Position numbers and translations under genes: made by a program. Of a stretch of 9,137 nt of DNA, positions 1 through 5,593 are shown piece after piece; the first letter of the stretch is position 1, and every line of letters begins with the position of its first letter. The notes beneath the pieces are model-generated. The model did no database searches. It saw only the letters and a program-made list of their open reading frames with translations, and was not told where the DNA came from. This DNA comes from an alpha proteobacterium SCGC AAA288-E13 (GTDB lineage: Bacteria; Pseudomonadota; Alphaproteobacteria; Pelagibacterales; Pelagibacteraceae): contig AZHQ01000019.1 in the NCBI GenBank assembly GCA_000504605.1, positions 2,469-11,605 of the forward strand. The letters run 5' to 3'.

Positions 1-19
1 CTTTTGATAGGATTTTATT

Positions 20-592
20 ATGAAAAAAATATTCTTAATTATAATTTGTTTATTAATTGCAAATTCTGCATTTGCGGGATTTAGATCCCCATTAAAAGAA
101 TTAAATGAAAAATATAAAACTCATAAAAATGGTGAGTTGATAAAAATTCAATCATATAATGCGGAAGATTATTTGGTTATAAAAGAAGGTCGATATAAAG
201 ATAGACCAGTCAAGGTGGATGCGTTAATTACATATCCTAAGGGCGAAGGTCCATTCCCAGTTTTAATATTAGTTCATTCAAGTGGTGGACCTGGTCAATT
301 TTACAATAAATGGTATAGATATTTAAGGACTCAGCAAAAGCCATTGCTGAAAATGGGAATAGCGGTAATGTACTTAGATAATTTTTCTGGAAGAAATGTA
401 ATAAATACATACGCAGATCAGCAACAAGCAACACATTGGTCAACTTATATTGATGCATTTATGGCGCTTGAACATTTATCAAAAGATCCAAAAATTAATA
501 TAAAAAAAGTTGGTATTTCTGGTTATTCACGAGGTGGGATAATTTCACTTATGATTTCTGAAAAAAAAATTAAGAGATGCGCTTGTGAGTAA
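20..592 (+). CDS. Exported dienelactone-hydrolase-like alpha/beta hydrolase, N-terminal part of a frameshifted gene
   Basis: This is the first half of a probable periplasmic alpha/beta hydrolase of the dienelactone hydrolase type; its substrate cannot be read from sequence. Residues 1-19 form a signal peptide (MKK, hydrophobic core, AFA then Gly), with no lipobox. HSSGG at 86-90 fits the oxyanion-hole strand, and GYSRGG at 168-173 is the nucleophile elbow with Ser170. The ATG at 20 is preceded by a weak AGGA. The frame runs into a stop just after an A9 run (561-569). Removing one A joins it to the ORF at 585-1121, which carries the Asp and His of the catalytic triad, giving a 366-residue protein. 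As written, this fragment lacks two of the three catalytic residues and should be inactive. The hydrolase fold is confident; the exact family is less so. Confidence 0.8.
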   Translation: MKKIFLIIICLLIANSAFAGFRSPLKELNEKYKTHKNGELIKIQSYNAEDYLVIKEGRYKDRPVKVDALITYPKGEGPFPVLILVHSSGGPGQFYNKWYRYLRTQQKPLLKMGIAVMYLDNFSGRNVINTYADQQQATHWSTYIDAFMALEHLSKDPKINIKKVGISGYSRGGIISLMISEKKIKRCACE

Positions 593-1121
593 AGATTTAT
601 ATTTTGCTGCTGCACAACCTAGATCTCCAGATTGTTGGAGTATAGGAATGTTTAGAAATCCTCAGCCGATAAAAGAAACTAAAACCTGGATGGTTCTAGG
701 CGGTAAGGATGACTATACACGAGCAGAACCATGTGTAGAGATGGGCGAAAAAATTAAAGCAAATGGAGGAGATATAGAAATAACAGTTAAAAAAGGATGG
801 CATCATGGATTCCTTGCTGGTTATGAAGTTGAAAAAGATTCAAGACCACAAACCTTTCATGATTGTCCTCCTTACTATACAGAAAATGATGGAAGCTGGA
901 ATAAGGAACAGATGGATCTTATGATAAAACATGGTGAAGTTAAATCTGAAGAAGAATTTCACAAACTTTTCAAAGAAGATAAACAAATGTTTCTTGTAAA
1001 AAACTGGGACGCTTACTATGCCGAACAATGTATTCGCACAGGTGCTCACGAAGGTGGAAATAAATGGGGATCGTTCAGAAAGAAGTACCTTAAGTTTTGG
1101 AAAGAAAATCTACTTAATTAA
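585..1121 (+). CDS. Dienelactone-hydrolase-like protein, C-terminal part of the same frameshifted gene
   Basis: This is the second half of the hydrolase that begins at 20. The nominal GTG start is probably not a real start. With one A removed from the run at 561-569, the reading continues SEKKLRDALVSKDLYFAAA, which is smooth for this fold. It supplies the acid residue in LGGKDDYT (Asp43 here, about 231 in the joined protein) and the catalytic His in WHHGF (His74 here, about 262). The last 100 residues form a charged C-terminal extension with no motif I recognise. Strong coding character on both sides of the break, and catalytic residues in the correct order (Ser, Asp, His), argue for a recent frameshift, a sequencing error, or rescue by slippage rather than two genes. 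Confidence 0.78.
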   Translation: MSKDLYFAAAQPRSPDCWSIGMFRNPQPIKETKTWMVLGGKDDYTRAEPCVEMGEKIKANGGDIEITVKKGWHHGFLAGYEVEKDSRPQTFHDCPPYYTENDGSWNKEQMDLMIKHGEVKSEEEFHKLFKEDKQMFLVKNWDAYYAEQCIRTGAHEGGNKWGSFRKKYLKFWKENLLN

Positions 1122-1275
1122 AAAAGATTTATCTAAGGTTTGCACGTATGATGAAGAAGAAGAATTTTGCATTGGATGCCATAGAAGCAAACAGGAATTG
1201 CAAGATTGGTGGATTATGACTCGAGAACAAAAGCTAGAAGTATTAAAAAAACTTGAGGACGGTTATGATGATTAA
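1018..1275 (+). CDS. DUF1289-type small Cys-motif protein, start uncertain
   Basis: The recognisable part is the C-terminal 52 residues (from about 1120), with the pattern VCTYDEEEEFCIGCHRS followed by ELQDWW and REQKLEVLKKLE. This matches the DUF1289 family, which carries closely spaced Cys residues (C..C..C) thought to bind a metal; its function is unknown. The usual leading SPC is missing. The only in-frame ATG is at 1018, with GTGs at 1042 and 1054. All lie inside the hydrolase gene in another frame, so the first 33 residues look like out-of-frame readthrough. The true start may be a rare ATT at 1117 immediately before the conserved part, or the 5' end may be damaged. The gene directly follows the hydrolase and is probably cotranscribed with it. 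The protein family call is fairly safe; the start is not. Confidence 0.6.
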   Translation: MPNNVFAQVLTKVEINGDRSERSTLSFGKKIYLIKKDLSKVCTYDEEEEFCIGCHRSKQELQDWWIMTREQKLEVLKKLEDGYDD

Positions 1276-1308
1276 CAATCTGCCTGAAACTGTTTCTATT
1301 TAAATTGA

Positions 1309-1539
1309 TTATTCTTTTTCAGATTTTTTGAAAAATAATACGGAAATATCCCCGCTGACTTGTCTGATGAAAATTGCCATTACAATCCAAACTAGAAAAT
1401 ATTCCCCGTGAGTTAGAGTATACGTTTGACCTGCAAAAAAATTAGCAATGAAAATTAAACAGTAAATCGCTATAAGCGACAAGATTAGATAAGCAAAAAA
1501 ATTAATTATAGCACGGACTATACATTCTAATAGTTTCAT
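1309..1539 (-). CDS. Small two-helix membrane protein
   Basis: This 76-residue protein matches no family I recognise. It has two hydrophobic segments, about residues 9-36 and 46-62, separated by a short polar turn (GQTYTLTHGE), and ends in a basic/acidic tail (KKSEKE). This suggests a hairpin inner-membrane protein with both ends in the cytoplasm. It starts 10 bases after the nfu stop codon on the same strand, so it is very likely read from the nfu transcript. Position alone does not give it an Fe-S role. The start ATG at 1539 is the only reasonable one. No Shine-Dalgarno sequence is visible. Confidence 0.6.
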   Translation of the reverse strand: MKLLECIVRAIINFFAYLILSLIAIYCLIFIANFFAGQTYTLTHGEYFLVWIVMAIFIRQVSGDISVLFFKKSEKE

Positions 1540-1549
1540 GATTGCTATT

Positions 1550-2104
1550 TTAAGCTATCGGTCGTACCTCGCGCACTTCAGGAACATAGTGTTTGAGCAT
1601 ATTTTCAATGCCCGCTTTTAAGGTTGCTGTAGAACTTGGGCAGCCAGAACAAGATCCCTTCATATGAAGATAGACAATGCCGTTATCAAAACTTTGAAAA
1701 GTAATATCTCCACCATCCTTTGCAACGGCAGGTCTCACTTTAGTATCTAATATTTCTTTTATTTTAATCACTGCTTCATTATCTTCGGTATCACTTGCAC
1801 TAGTTTTATCCTCTTCACCTTGAGGCATGATAGCGGTCCCTGATTTATAGTACTCTATAATAGTTTCAGAAATTGAAGGCTTGAGCGTTTGCCATTCATG
1901 ATTATCATTTTTTGTAATTGAAATAAAATCTGAACCAAAAAAAACTCCCTTGACGCCATCAATTTTGAATAAATTTAAAGCGAACGGAGAACGCTTCGCT
2001 TCCTCCACATTGCGAAAATCGGCCGTTCCCTTTTCCATTACAATTTTTCCTGGCAAAAATTTCAAACTAGAAGGGTTAGGAGTAATTTCTGTTTGTATAT
2101 CCAT
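1550..2104 (-). CDS. nfu: Nfu/NifU-like iron-sulfur cluster scaffold or carrier
   Basis: This cytoplasmic protein should hold a [4Fe-4S] cluster and pass it to target enzymes. At 184 residues it has the two-domain layout usual in alphaproteobacteria and mitochondria. An Nfu N-terminal domain spans about 1-90 (starts MDIQTEITPNPSSLKFLPG). An acidic linker covers 95-110. A NifU C-terminal domain spans about 112-182, with VRPAVAKDGGD and the cluster-binding CSGC at 152-155. Family members bridge two subunits through this CxxC. A good promoter lies directly upstream, so it need not depend on cysK, which ends 92 bases before it on the same strand. Sulfur for clusters comes from cysteine, so its position after cysE-cysK is sensible. 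A GAAGG about 13 bases before the ATG may serve as a ribosome binding site. Confidence 0.93.
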   Translation of the reverse strand: MDIQTEITPNPSSLKFLPGKIVMEKGTADFRNVEEAKRSPFALNLFKIDGVKGVFFGSDFISITKNDNHEWQTLKPSISETIIEYYKSGTAIMPQGEEDKTSASDTEDNEAVIKIKEILDTKVRPAVAKDGGDITFQSFDNGIVYLHMKGSCSGCPSSTATLKAGIENMLKHYVPEVREVRPIA

Positions 2105-2141
2105 ACTAATTCAGCATCCTTCACTATAGTTGTTTTGATAT

Positions 2142-2171
2142 ATTATATATTCTTTTTTTAAAAAAAGACAA
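2142..2171 (-). promoter_or_regulatory. Predicted sigma70-type promoter of nfu, with an A/T palindrome in its spacer
   Basis: Read on the minus strand, TTGTCT (2171-2166) is followed by 18 bases and a perfect TATAAT (2147-2142). Transcription would start near 2135, about 30 bases before the nfu ATG. The spacer largely consists of the perfect 18-bp palindrome TCTTTTTTTAAAAAAAGA (2151-2168), which should bend the DNA. The T7 stretch could also help end cysK transcripts, but there is no GC stem. The call rests on box matches in AT-rich DNA, so it is moderate. Confidence 0.5.
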
Positions 2172-2196
2172 TTTAAAACGAATGTTTAATTATTGA

Positions 2197-3198
2197 TTAT
2201 AACCACTTTGGGTAAGGAAGTCCTTTCTCAGTTAAAAATTTCTTATTAAATATCTTGCTACGATATATATCAGATTTATCACACAGAATTGTTACAATGG
2301 TATGATTGGGACCTAAATCTTTTGCTAATTTTATAGCACCAGCAACATTAATTCCTGTGCTTGTGCCTAAACTTAAACCTTCTTTTTCCAGCAATTCAAA
2401 TAAGACTGTTAATGCATCATGATCATTAATGGAATATGCATCATCAATTGGAGCTTGTTCGAAATTTTTAGTCACACGACTAGAGCCTATACCTTCAGTA
2501 ATTGATTTTCCTTCTATTTTTAATTCACCATGTTTGATGTGATTATAAAGAGCAGATCCTTTTGGATCCGATAAGACAATTTTAATATTTTTATTTTTTT
2601 CCTTAAGAGCTTTACCCACACCAGCGATAGTTCCTCCCGTTCCCGAGGCACAAATAAAAGCATTAACTTTACCTTCTGTTTGATCCCAAATCTCTGGGCC
2701 TGTTGTTTCGTAATGACCTTTATAATTAGCAATATTATCGAATTGATTTGCCCAAAATACACCTTGTGAATGTTCCTTTTTTAAATCTTCTGCAAGTTTA
2801 CCTGAATACTTTACATAATTATTTGGATCCTTATAAGGTTTTGCCGGAACTAAACGTAAGTCGGCACCAATAGACTTGAGAATATCTTTTTTTTCTTGAG
2901 TTTGGGTTTCGGGCATTACAATAATAGTTTTGTAACCTCTGGAATTTCCAATTAAACATAATCCAATTCCAGTATTTCCTGCAGTTCCTTCGACAATAGT
3001 TCCTCCTTTGGAGATTAATTTTTTTTCCTCTGCATCTTTGATCAAGGCCCATGCCGCTCTATCTTTAACTGAACCGCCAGGATTTAAAAATTCAGCTTTT
3101 CCATAAATATTACAACCGGTTAATTCTGAAGGACCATTTAATCTAATGAGAGGTGTATTTCCTATGCCATTAACGAAATTATTAAATGTATTTTTCAT
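2197..3198 (-). CDS. cysK: Cysteine synthase A (O-acetylserine sulfhydrylase)
   Basis: This PLP enzyme combines O-acetylserine, made by the CysE encoded just upstream, with sulfide to give cysteine. In the 333-residue sequence, Lys45 in NPGGSVKDR is the PLP Schiff-base lysine, GTAGNTG (71-77) is the substrate-binding loop, and GTGGT (186-190) binds the cofactor phosphate. NQFDN is at 151-155, and TSTG near the C-terminus contacts the pyridine ring. EGTAGNTG with MPETQTQEKKD and PYKDPNNYVKYSG marks the alphaproteobacterial subgroup, which is related to cystathionine beta-synthase-like enzymes. A CysM-type use of thiosulfate cannot be excluded and would suit the neighbouring sulfur cluster. It lies 28 bases after cysE and is surely cotranscribed with it. 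Confidence 0.93.
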   Translation of the reverse strand: MKNTFNNFVNGIGNTPLIRLNGPSELTGCNIYGKAEFLNPGGSVKDRAAWALIKDAEEKKLISKGGTIVEGTAGNTGIGLCLIGNSRGYKTIIVMPETQTQEKKDILKSIGADLRLVPAKPYKDPNNYVKYSGKLAEDLKKEHSQGVFWANQFDNIANYKGHYETTGPEIWDQTEGKVNAFICASGTGGTIAGVGKALKEKNKNIKIVLSDPKGSALYNHIKHGELKIEGKSITEGIGSSRVTKNFEQAPIDDAYSINDHDALTVLFELLEKEGLSLGTSTGINVAGAIKLAKDLGPNHTIVTILCDKSDIYRSKIFNKKFLTEKGLPYPKWL

Positions 3199-3226
3199 TT
3201 AGCTATGAACCATAAATTTTATATCC

Positions 3227-3820
3227 TTAACAAGCAGGAATATCATCTTCATCAATAATCCCATAGGGTTTGAATGAAGTATCTTTAATCTCAGGTTTAG
3301 TTCTAATATTTTTTGCAGGAATCCCAACCATGATAGCGTGCTCTGGTACATCACGTGTGACCACAGCATTTGCACCAATTTTAGCAAATTCTCCAACTAT
3401 GATTGGTCCTAAAACTTGCGCTCCAGATCCCACCACAACATTATTTTTTAAGGTTGGATGACGTTTAGTTCCTCTTTGTCCGTCTGAATTAATACTGGGT
3501 GATATCCCTCCAAGAGTAACAGAGTGATAAAGTGTTACATTATCTTCAATTTCGGAAGTTTCTCCAATTACTACACCCATTCCATGATCAATAAAAAAGT
3601 TTTTTCCAATCTTTGCCGCCGGATGTATTTCTATTCCAGTTAAAAATCTCGAAGATTGGGAAACAATTCTTGCAATTAAAGTAAGTCCGGCTTTAGAAAA
3701 AAAATTTGCTATTCGATGAAAAAAAATTGCTTTTACCCCAGGATAAGTTAGGATAATACCTAGCTTAGATTTGGCCGCAGGATCTCGATCCATAATAGAT
3801 TTTATATACTCGTTCATCAT
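3227..3820 (-). CDS. cysE: Serine O-acetyltransferase
   Basis: This enzyme makes O-acetylserine from serine and acetyl-CoA, the committed step of cysteine synthesis. At 197 residues it is the short (EpsC-like) form. An alpha-helical N-terminus (1-60) is followed by left-handed beta-helix hexapeptide repeats (about 62-170). Catalytic features are EIHPAAKIG (64-72, acidic residue) and [12 protein letters not shown] (77-88, with His79). SVTLGG is at 100-105 and KRHP at 119-122. The C-terminus ends IPAC. An Ile at the very end is commonly used by CysE to dock into CysK; here the last residues are Ile-Pro-Ala-Cys, so docking is uncertain. The start ATG at 3820 overlaps the regulator's stop (ATGA), with a second ATG at 3817. 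Either start implies translational coupling. Confidence 0.92.
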   Translation of the reverse strand: MMNEYIKSIMDRDPAAKSKLGIILTYPGVKAIFFHRIANFFSKAGLTLIARIVSQSSRFLTGIEIHPAAKIGKNFFIDHGMGVVIGETSEIEDNVTLYHSVTLGGISPSINSDGQRGTKRHPTLKNNVVVGSGAQVLGPIIVGEFAKIGANAVVTRDVPEHAIMVGIPAKNIRTKPEIKDTSFKPYGIIDEDDIPAC

Positions 3821-4275
3821 ATGTAATGTAACGGAAGATTGCTGGTTTGTTTAAGTTCTTCCATGGAAAAACTTGTTGTAACATCCGATAGATCTATTTT
3901 ATCGGTCAGTTTTTTATAAAACTCATCAAATTTATCTATACTTGGAACCAATACTTTTAAGAGATAATCAGTTGTTCCACTTAATCGATAAAATTCTACC
4001 ACCTCATCCATTTCTTTAACGCCTTCTATAAATTTTTTTGACCATGTCATATTATGTTGACTTGTTCTGATTTGAACAAAAGCCACAGTAGAAAGATTTA
4101 TTTTCGCTCGGTCAATAACGGCTACTTTTTTTTTAATGTATCCTTGCTTGTAAAGTTTATTTATTCTTAGCCAGCAAGGCGTTGATGATAAATTCACCTT
4201 TTTTGACAATTCGGCAACGGGTATGTCAGCATTGGTTTGTAATAGTGATAAAATTTTCTTATCTATATCATCCAT
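3817..4275 (-). CDS. Lrp/AsnC-family regulator, DecR/CuyR-like, probable cysteine-responsive
   Basis: This 152-residue DNA-binding protein has an N-terminal winged helix-turn-helix (about 1-60, with [13 protein letters not shown] and [13 protein letters not shown]) and a C-terminal RAM ligand-binding domain (about 65-145). From memory of E. coli DecR (YbaO), the shared stretches are striking: STPCW.R...[31 protein letters not shown] and an end like T.LP. DecR/CuyR regulators respond to cysteine and control its degradation. Here the gene instead heads a cysE-cysK operon, so it may adjust synthesis to cysteine level. The stop codon overlaps the cysE start. A predicted promoter with a dyad across its -35 box lies directly upstream, which suggests autoregulation. 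The family is sure; the effector is inferred. Confidence 0.88.
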   Translation of the reverse strand: MDDIDKKILSLLQTNADIPVAELSKKVNLSSTPCWLRINKLYKQGYIKKKVAVIDRAKINLSTVAFVQIRTSQHNMTWSKKFIEGVKEMDEVVEFYRLSGTTDYLLKVLVPSIDKFDEFYKKLTDKIDLSDVTTSFSMEELKQTSNLPLHYI

Positions 4276-4291
4276 AATGTTTTATTCTAGA

Positions 4292-4320
4292 ATTATATAA
4301 TAATATAGATTTTTTATCTA
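4292..4320 (-). promoter_or_regulatory. Predicted promoter of the DecR-like regulator-cysE-cysK operon
   Basis: On the minus strand, TAGATA (4320-4315, four of six matches to the -35 consensus) is followed by 17 bases and a perfect TATAAT (4297-4292). Transcription would begin near 4285, leaving only about 10 bases before the ATG. That agrees with the absence of a Shine-Dalgarno sequence there. AT-rich DNA makes chance matches common. Confidence 0.45.
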
Positions 4321-4322
4321 TA
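4304..4322. promoter_or_regulatory. Candidate operator: 19-bp perfect dyad TATAGAT-N5-ATCTATA
   Basis: Two 7-base arms (4304-4310 and 4316-4322) are perfect inverted repeats separated by TTTTT. Lrp/AsnC proteins bind as dimers to short AT-rich palindromes of similar size. The right arm covers the predicted -35 box of the regulator's own promoter, the expected position for autorepression. It could also influence the divergent plus-strand promoter, whose -35 box is about 46 bases away. This is inferred from symmetry and position only. Confidence 0.4.
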
Positions 4323-4367
4323 AAATAGCAATATTTTGATAAATTTTAACTTATTTTCCTAAAAAAT

Positions 4368-4396
4368 TTTACTTTATTAGAATTATATCCTACAAA
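4368..4396 (+). promoter_or_regulatory. Weak predicted promoter for the sulfur-uptake leader
   Basis: TTTACT (4368-4373) and TACAAA (4391-4396) each match four of six consensus bases with a 17-base spacer. This would start RNA near 4403, just before the first possible leader helix at 4408. The agreement with where structure begins is the main support. Confidence 0.3.
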
Positions 4397-4402
4397 TCTC
4401 GT

Positions 4403-4494
4403 CGAATAGTGCTGAGTTGCATCAGATTGCGGGCGCTTTAAAAATTCCTGCTAAAGCGATTTATAACCACCGCTTCAGCAGGTGGTTTTTTTTT
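4403..4494 (+). promoter_or_regulatory. Candidate transcription attenuator or riboswitch leader of the sulfur-uptake operon
   Basis: The stretch is GC-richer than its surroundings and can form competing helices. Hairpin A pairs CGCTTTA (4434-4440) with TAAAGCG (4452-4458). Hairpin B pairs CCTGCTAAAGCG (4447-4458) with CGCTTCAGCAGG (4471-4482), 11 of 12 positions paired, and excludes both A and the terminator. CCTGC in the loop of A (4447-4451) can also pair with GCAGG (4478-4482) while A stays formed, giving an H-type pseudoknot that would block the terminator. Upstream, AGTGC (4408-4412) can pair with GCGCT (4433-4437), and CTGA (4412-4415) with TCAG (4422-4425). The downstream gene handles sulfur, so a sulfur metabolite (cysteine, SAM or a relative) is a reasonable ligand guess. 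A free small RNA ending at the terminator is the alternative. Confidence 0.5.
4465..4494 (+). terminator. Intrinsic terminator inside the leader, 84 bases before the rhodanese gene
   Basis: AACCACC (4465-4471) pairs with GGTGGTT (4481-4487). The stem continues inward as GC/GC around a TTCA loop with one bulged A, and is followed by an unbroken T run to 4494. It is a textbook rho-independent terminator facing the operon it precedes, which implies attenuation or the end of a separate small RNA. Its 3' arm is shared with the competing helix at 4447-4482. Confidence 0.8.
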
Positions 4495-4538
4495 GGAAAT
4501 CATTTTTTCATCAAAGAACTGGGTAATTTAACTGTATT

Positions 4539-4573
4539 GTGCACCCGACATATGTCGAAGCACTAAAAAGGAG
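4539..4573 (+). promoter_or_regulatory. Hairpin with 12-bp palindrome next to the Shine-Dalgarno of the rhodanese gene
   Basis: CGACATATGTCG (4546-4557) is a perfect 12-base palindrome. Outside it, GTGC (4539-4542) pairs with GCAC (4560-4563) across a small internal loop. The stem ends five bases before AAGGAG (4568-4573), the only strong Shine-Dalgarno sequence in the window, five bases from the ATG at 4579. It may affect ribosome access or mRNA stability, or be a DNA site for a dimeric protein. Confidence 0.4.
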
Positions 4574-4578
4574 AAAAA

Positions 4579-5484
4579 ATGAAAAAAATACTAGTAACGA
4601 TCTTTTTCTTTATTATTTTTAGTTTTACTGCTTTTGCAGCAGAACCATTAGTAGATACAAAATGGTTGAATGATAATTTAAAAAATAAGGAAGTTTTTGT
4701 TTTGGATATTCGAAACAAAATCGATAAAGGTTCTTATGAAACGTTCACACAAGGTCATATTCCAGGTTCCATATATTCGGATTATCTTCAAGATGGTTGG
4801 AGAACAGAAGTTGATGGAATTATCGGACAATTGCCACCCGTTAAAGATCTTGAACTGTTAATCGGTAGTCTTGGAATTGGTAATAAAAATCATGTAATCG
4901 TCGTTTACGGCGGAGTTAGTTCAAGTGATTTTGGCAGTGCCTCAAGAGTCTATTGGACGTTTAAAACTTTGGGCCATGACGAAGTATCCATCTTAAATGG
5001 TGGTTATAAAGCTTGGGAGTCTTCAGGTTTTAAAATTGAAACTGGCGAACATAATCCAAAACTCGCAAAGTTTATAGCTAACTATACTAACAAGTATTAT
5101 GCTAATGCTGACGACGTTATTAAAGTTATCGAGAATACTAACATTGGCTTGATTGATGCCAGACCTGCTGCTTTCTTTGTTGGAGAAAAGAAAAAGAAGC
5201 AAGCTTTAAGAGCAGGAAGAATTAAAAATTCTTTTAACTTAGAACAACAAACTTTGGTTAACGAAGATGGTACCTTTAAATCGGTAGAGGAAATTAAGAT
5301 ACTAATTTCACAAGCGGGCTTGAATGGTAAAGACGGCTACATATCCTACTGTAACACAGGGCACTGGGCTTCCATACCATGGTTTGCTTTAAGTGAAATA
5401 GCTAAAGAACCAAATGTTAAGAACTACGACGGCTCTATGGTCGATTGGACATTTGATCCTAATAGAGAAGTTATAACAGGCTAA
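4579..5484 (+). CDS. Exported two-domain rhodanese, thiosulfate or 3-mercaptopyruvate sulfurtransferase
   Basis: This 301-residue sulfurtransferase moves sulfane sulfur from a donor such as thiosulfate to an acceptor through a persulfide on cysteine. Residues 1-20 are a signal peptide (MKK, hydrophobic core, AFA then AEP), so it should act in the periplasm. The N-terminal rhodanese domain (about 22-155; LDIRN, GHIPGS, ASRVYWTFKTLGH, LNGGYKAW) lacks a cysteine at the loop after VIVVY and is inactive, as is usual. The C-terminal domain (about 172-298) carries the active loop YCNTGHWAS with Cys258, then YDGSMVDW. This loop differs from the CG[ST]GVTA of mercaptopyruvate enzymes, so thiosulfate is at least as likely a substrate. 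It is the first gene of the sulfur-uptake cluster, preceded by a strong AAGGAG and the structured leader. Confidence 0.88.
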   Translation: MKKILVTIFFFIIFSFTAFAAEPLVDTKWLNDNLKNKEVFVLDIRNKIDKGSYETFTQGHIPGSIYSDYLQDGWRTEVDGIIGQLPPVKDLELLIGSLGIGNKNHVIVVYGGVSSSDFGSASRVYWTFKTLGHDEVSILNGGYKAWESSGFKIETGEHNPKLAKFIANYTNKYYANADDVIKVIENTNIGLIDARPAAFFVGEKKKKQALRAGRIKNSFNLEQQTLVNEDGTFKSVEEIKILISQAGLNGKDGYISYCNTGHWASIPWFALSEIAKEPNVKNYDGSMVDWTFDPNREVITG

Positions 5485-5503
5485 TTTGAGAAATTAGCTA
5501 TAG

Positions 5504-5566
5504 TCAGAAAAAGGGGGAGGACGTATTCCTCGTTATTTTATTAAGTTTTGCCTCCTCCTTTTCTGA
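5504..5566 (+). repeat. Long imperfect inverted repeat between the rhodanese and YeeE genes
   Basis: TCAGAAAAAGGGGGAGG (5504-5520) pairs with CCTCCTCCTTTTCTGA (5551-5566) along all 16 positions of the 3' arm, with one G-T wobble and one bulged A. It encloses a 30-base loop. No U tract follows it, so it is not a normal intrinsic terminator. It may protect or process the mRNA so that the rhodanese message outlasts or outnumbers the transporter part. The 3' arm resembles the anti-Shine-Dalgarno CCTCCTTT of 16S rRNA. It fills most of the 109-base gap. Confidence 0.6.
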
Positions 5567-5593
5567 TCTAAATAAATCATATAACTTTTCAAT

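Noticed and set aside
1276..1308. Possible terminator between the convergent DUF1289 and small membrane protein genes
   Set aside because: GAAACTGTTTC (1286-1296) is symmetrical, but its central loop is too small and the following sequence is not a clean U tract.
3270..3461. Plus-strand open frame opposite cysE
   Set aside because: It is antisense to conserved hexapeptide-repeat codons of cysE, with no start context and no recognisable domain.
4403..4494. Similarity to an S-box (SAM-I) riboswitch, because AATTCCTGC occurs at 4443-4451
   Set aside because: The rest of the SAM-I core (the GATGAA...GGCAACC region and a closing P1) is absent, so the nine-base match is best taken as chance. SAM-II/SAM-V-type pseudoknots remain open and need a covariance search.
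4552..4566. Possible leader peptide ATG TCG AAG CAC TAA before the rhodanese gene
   Set aside because: It has four codons, no cysteine or methionine run, no Shine-Dalgarno sequence of its own, and lies within a palindrome that explains the ATG.
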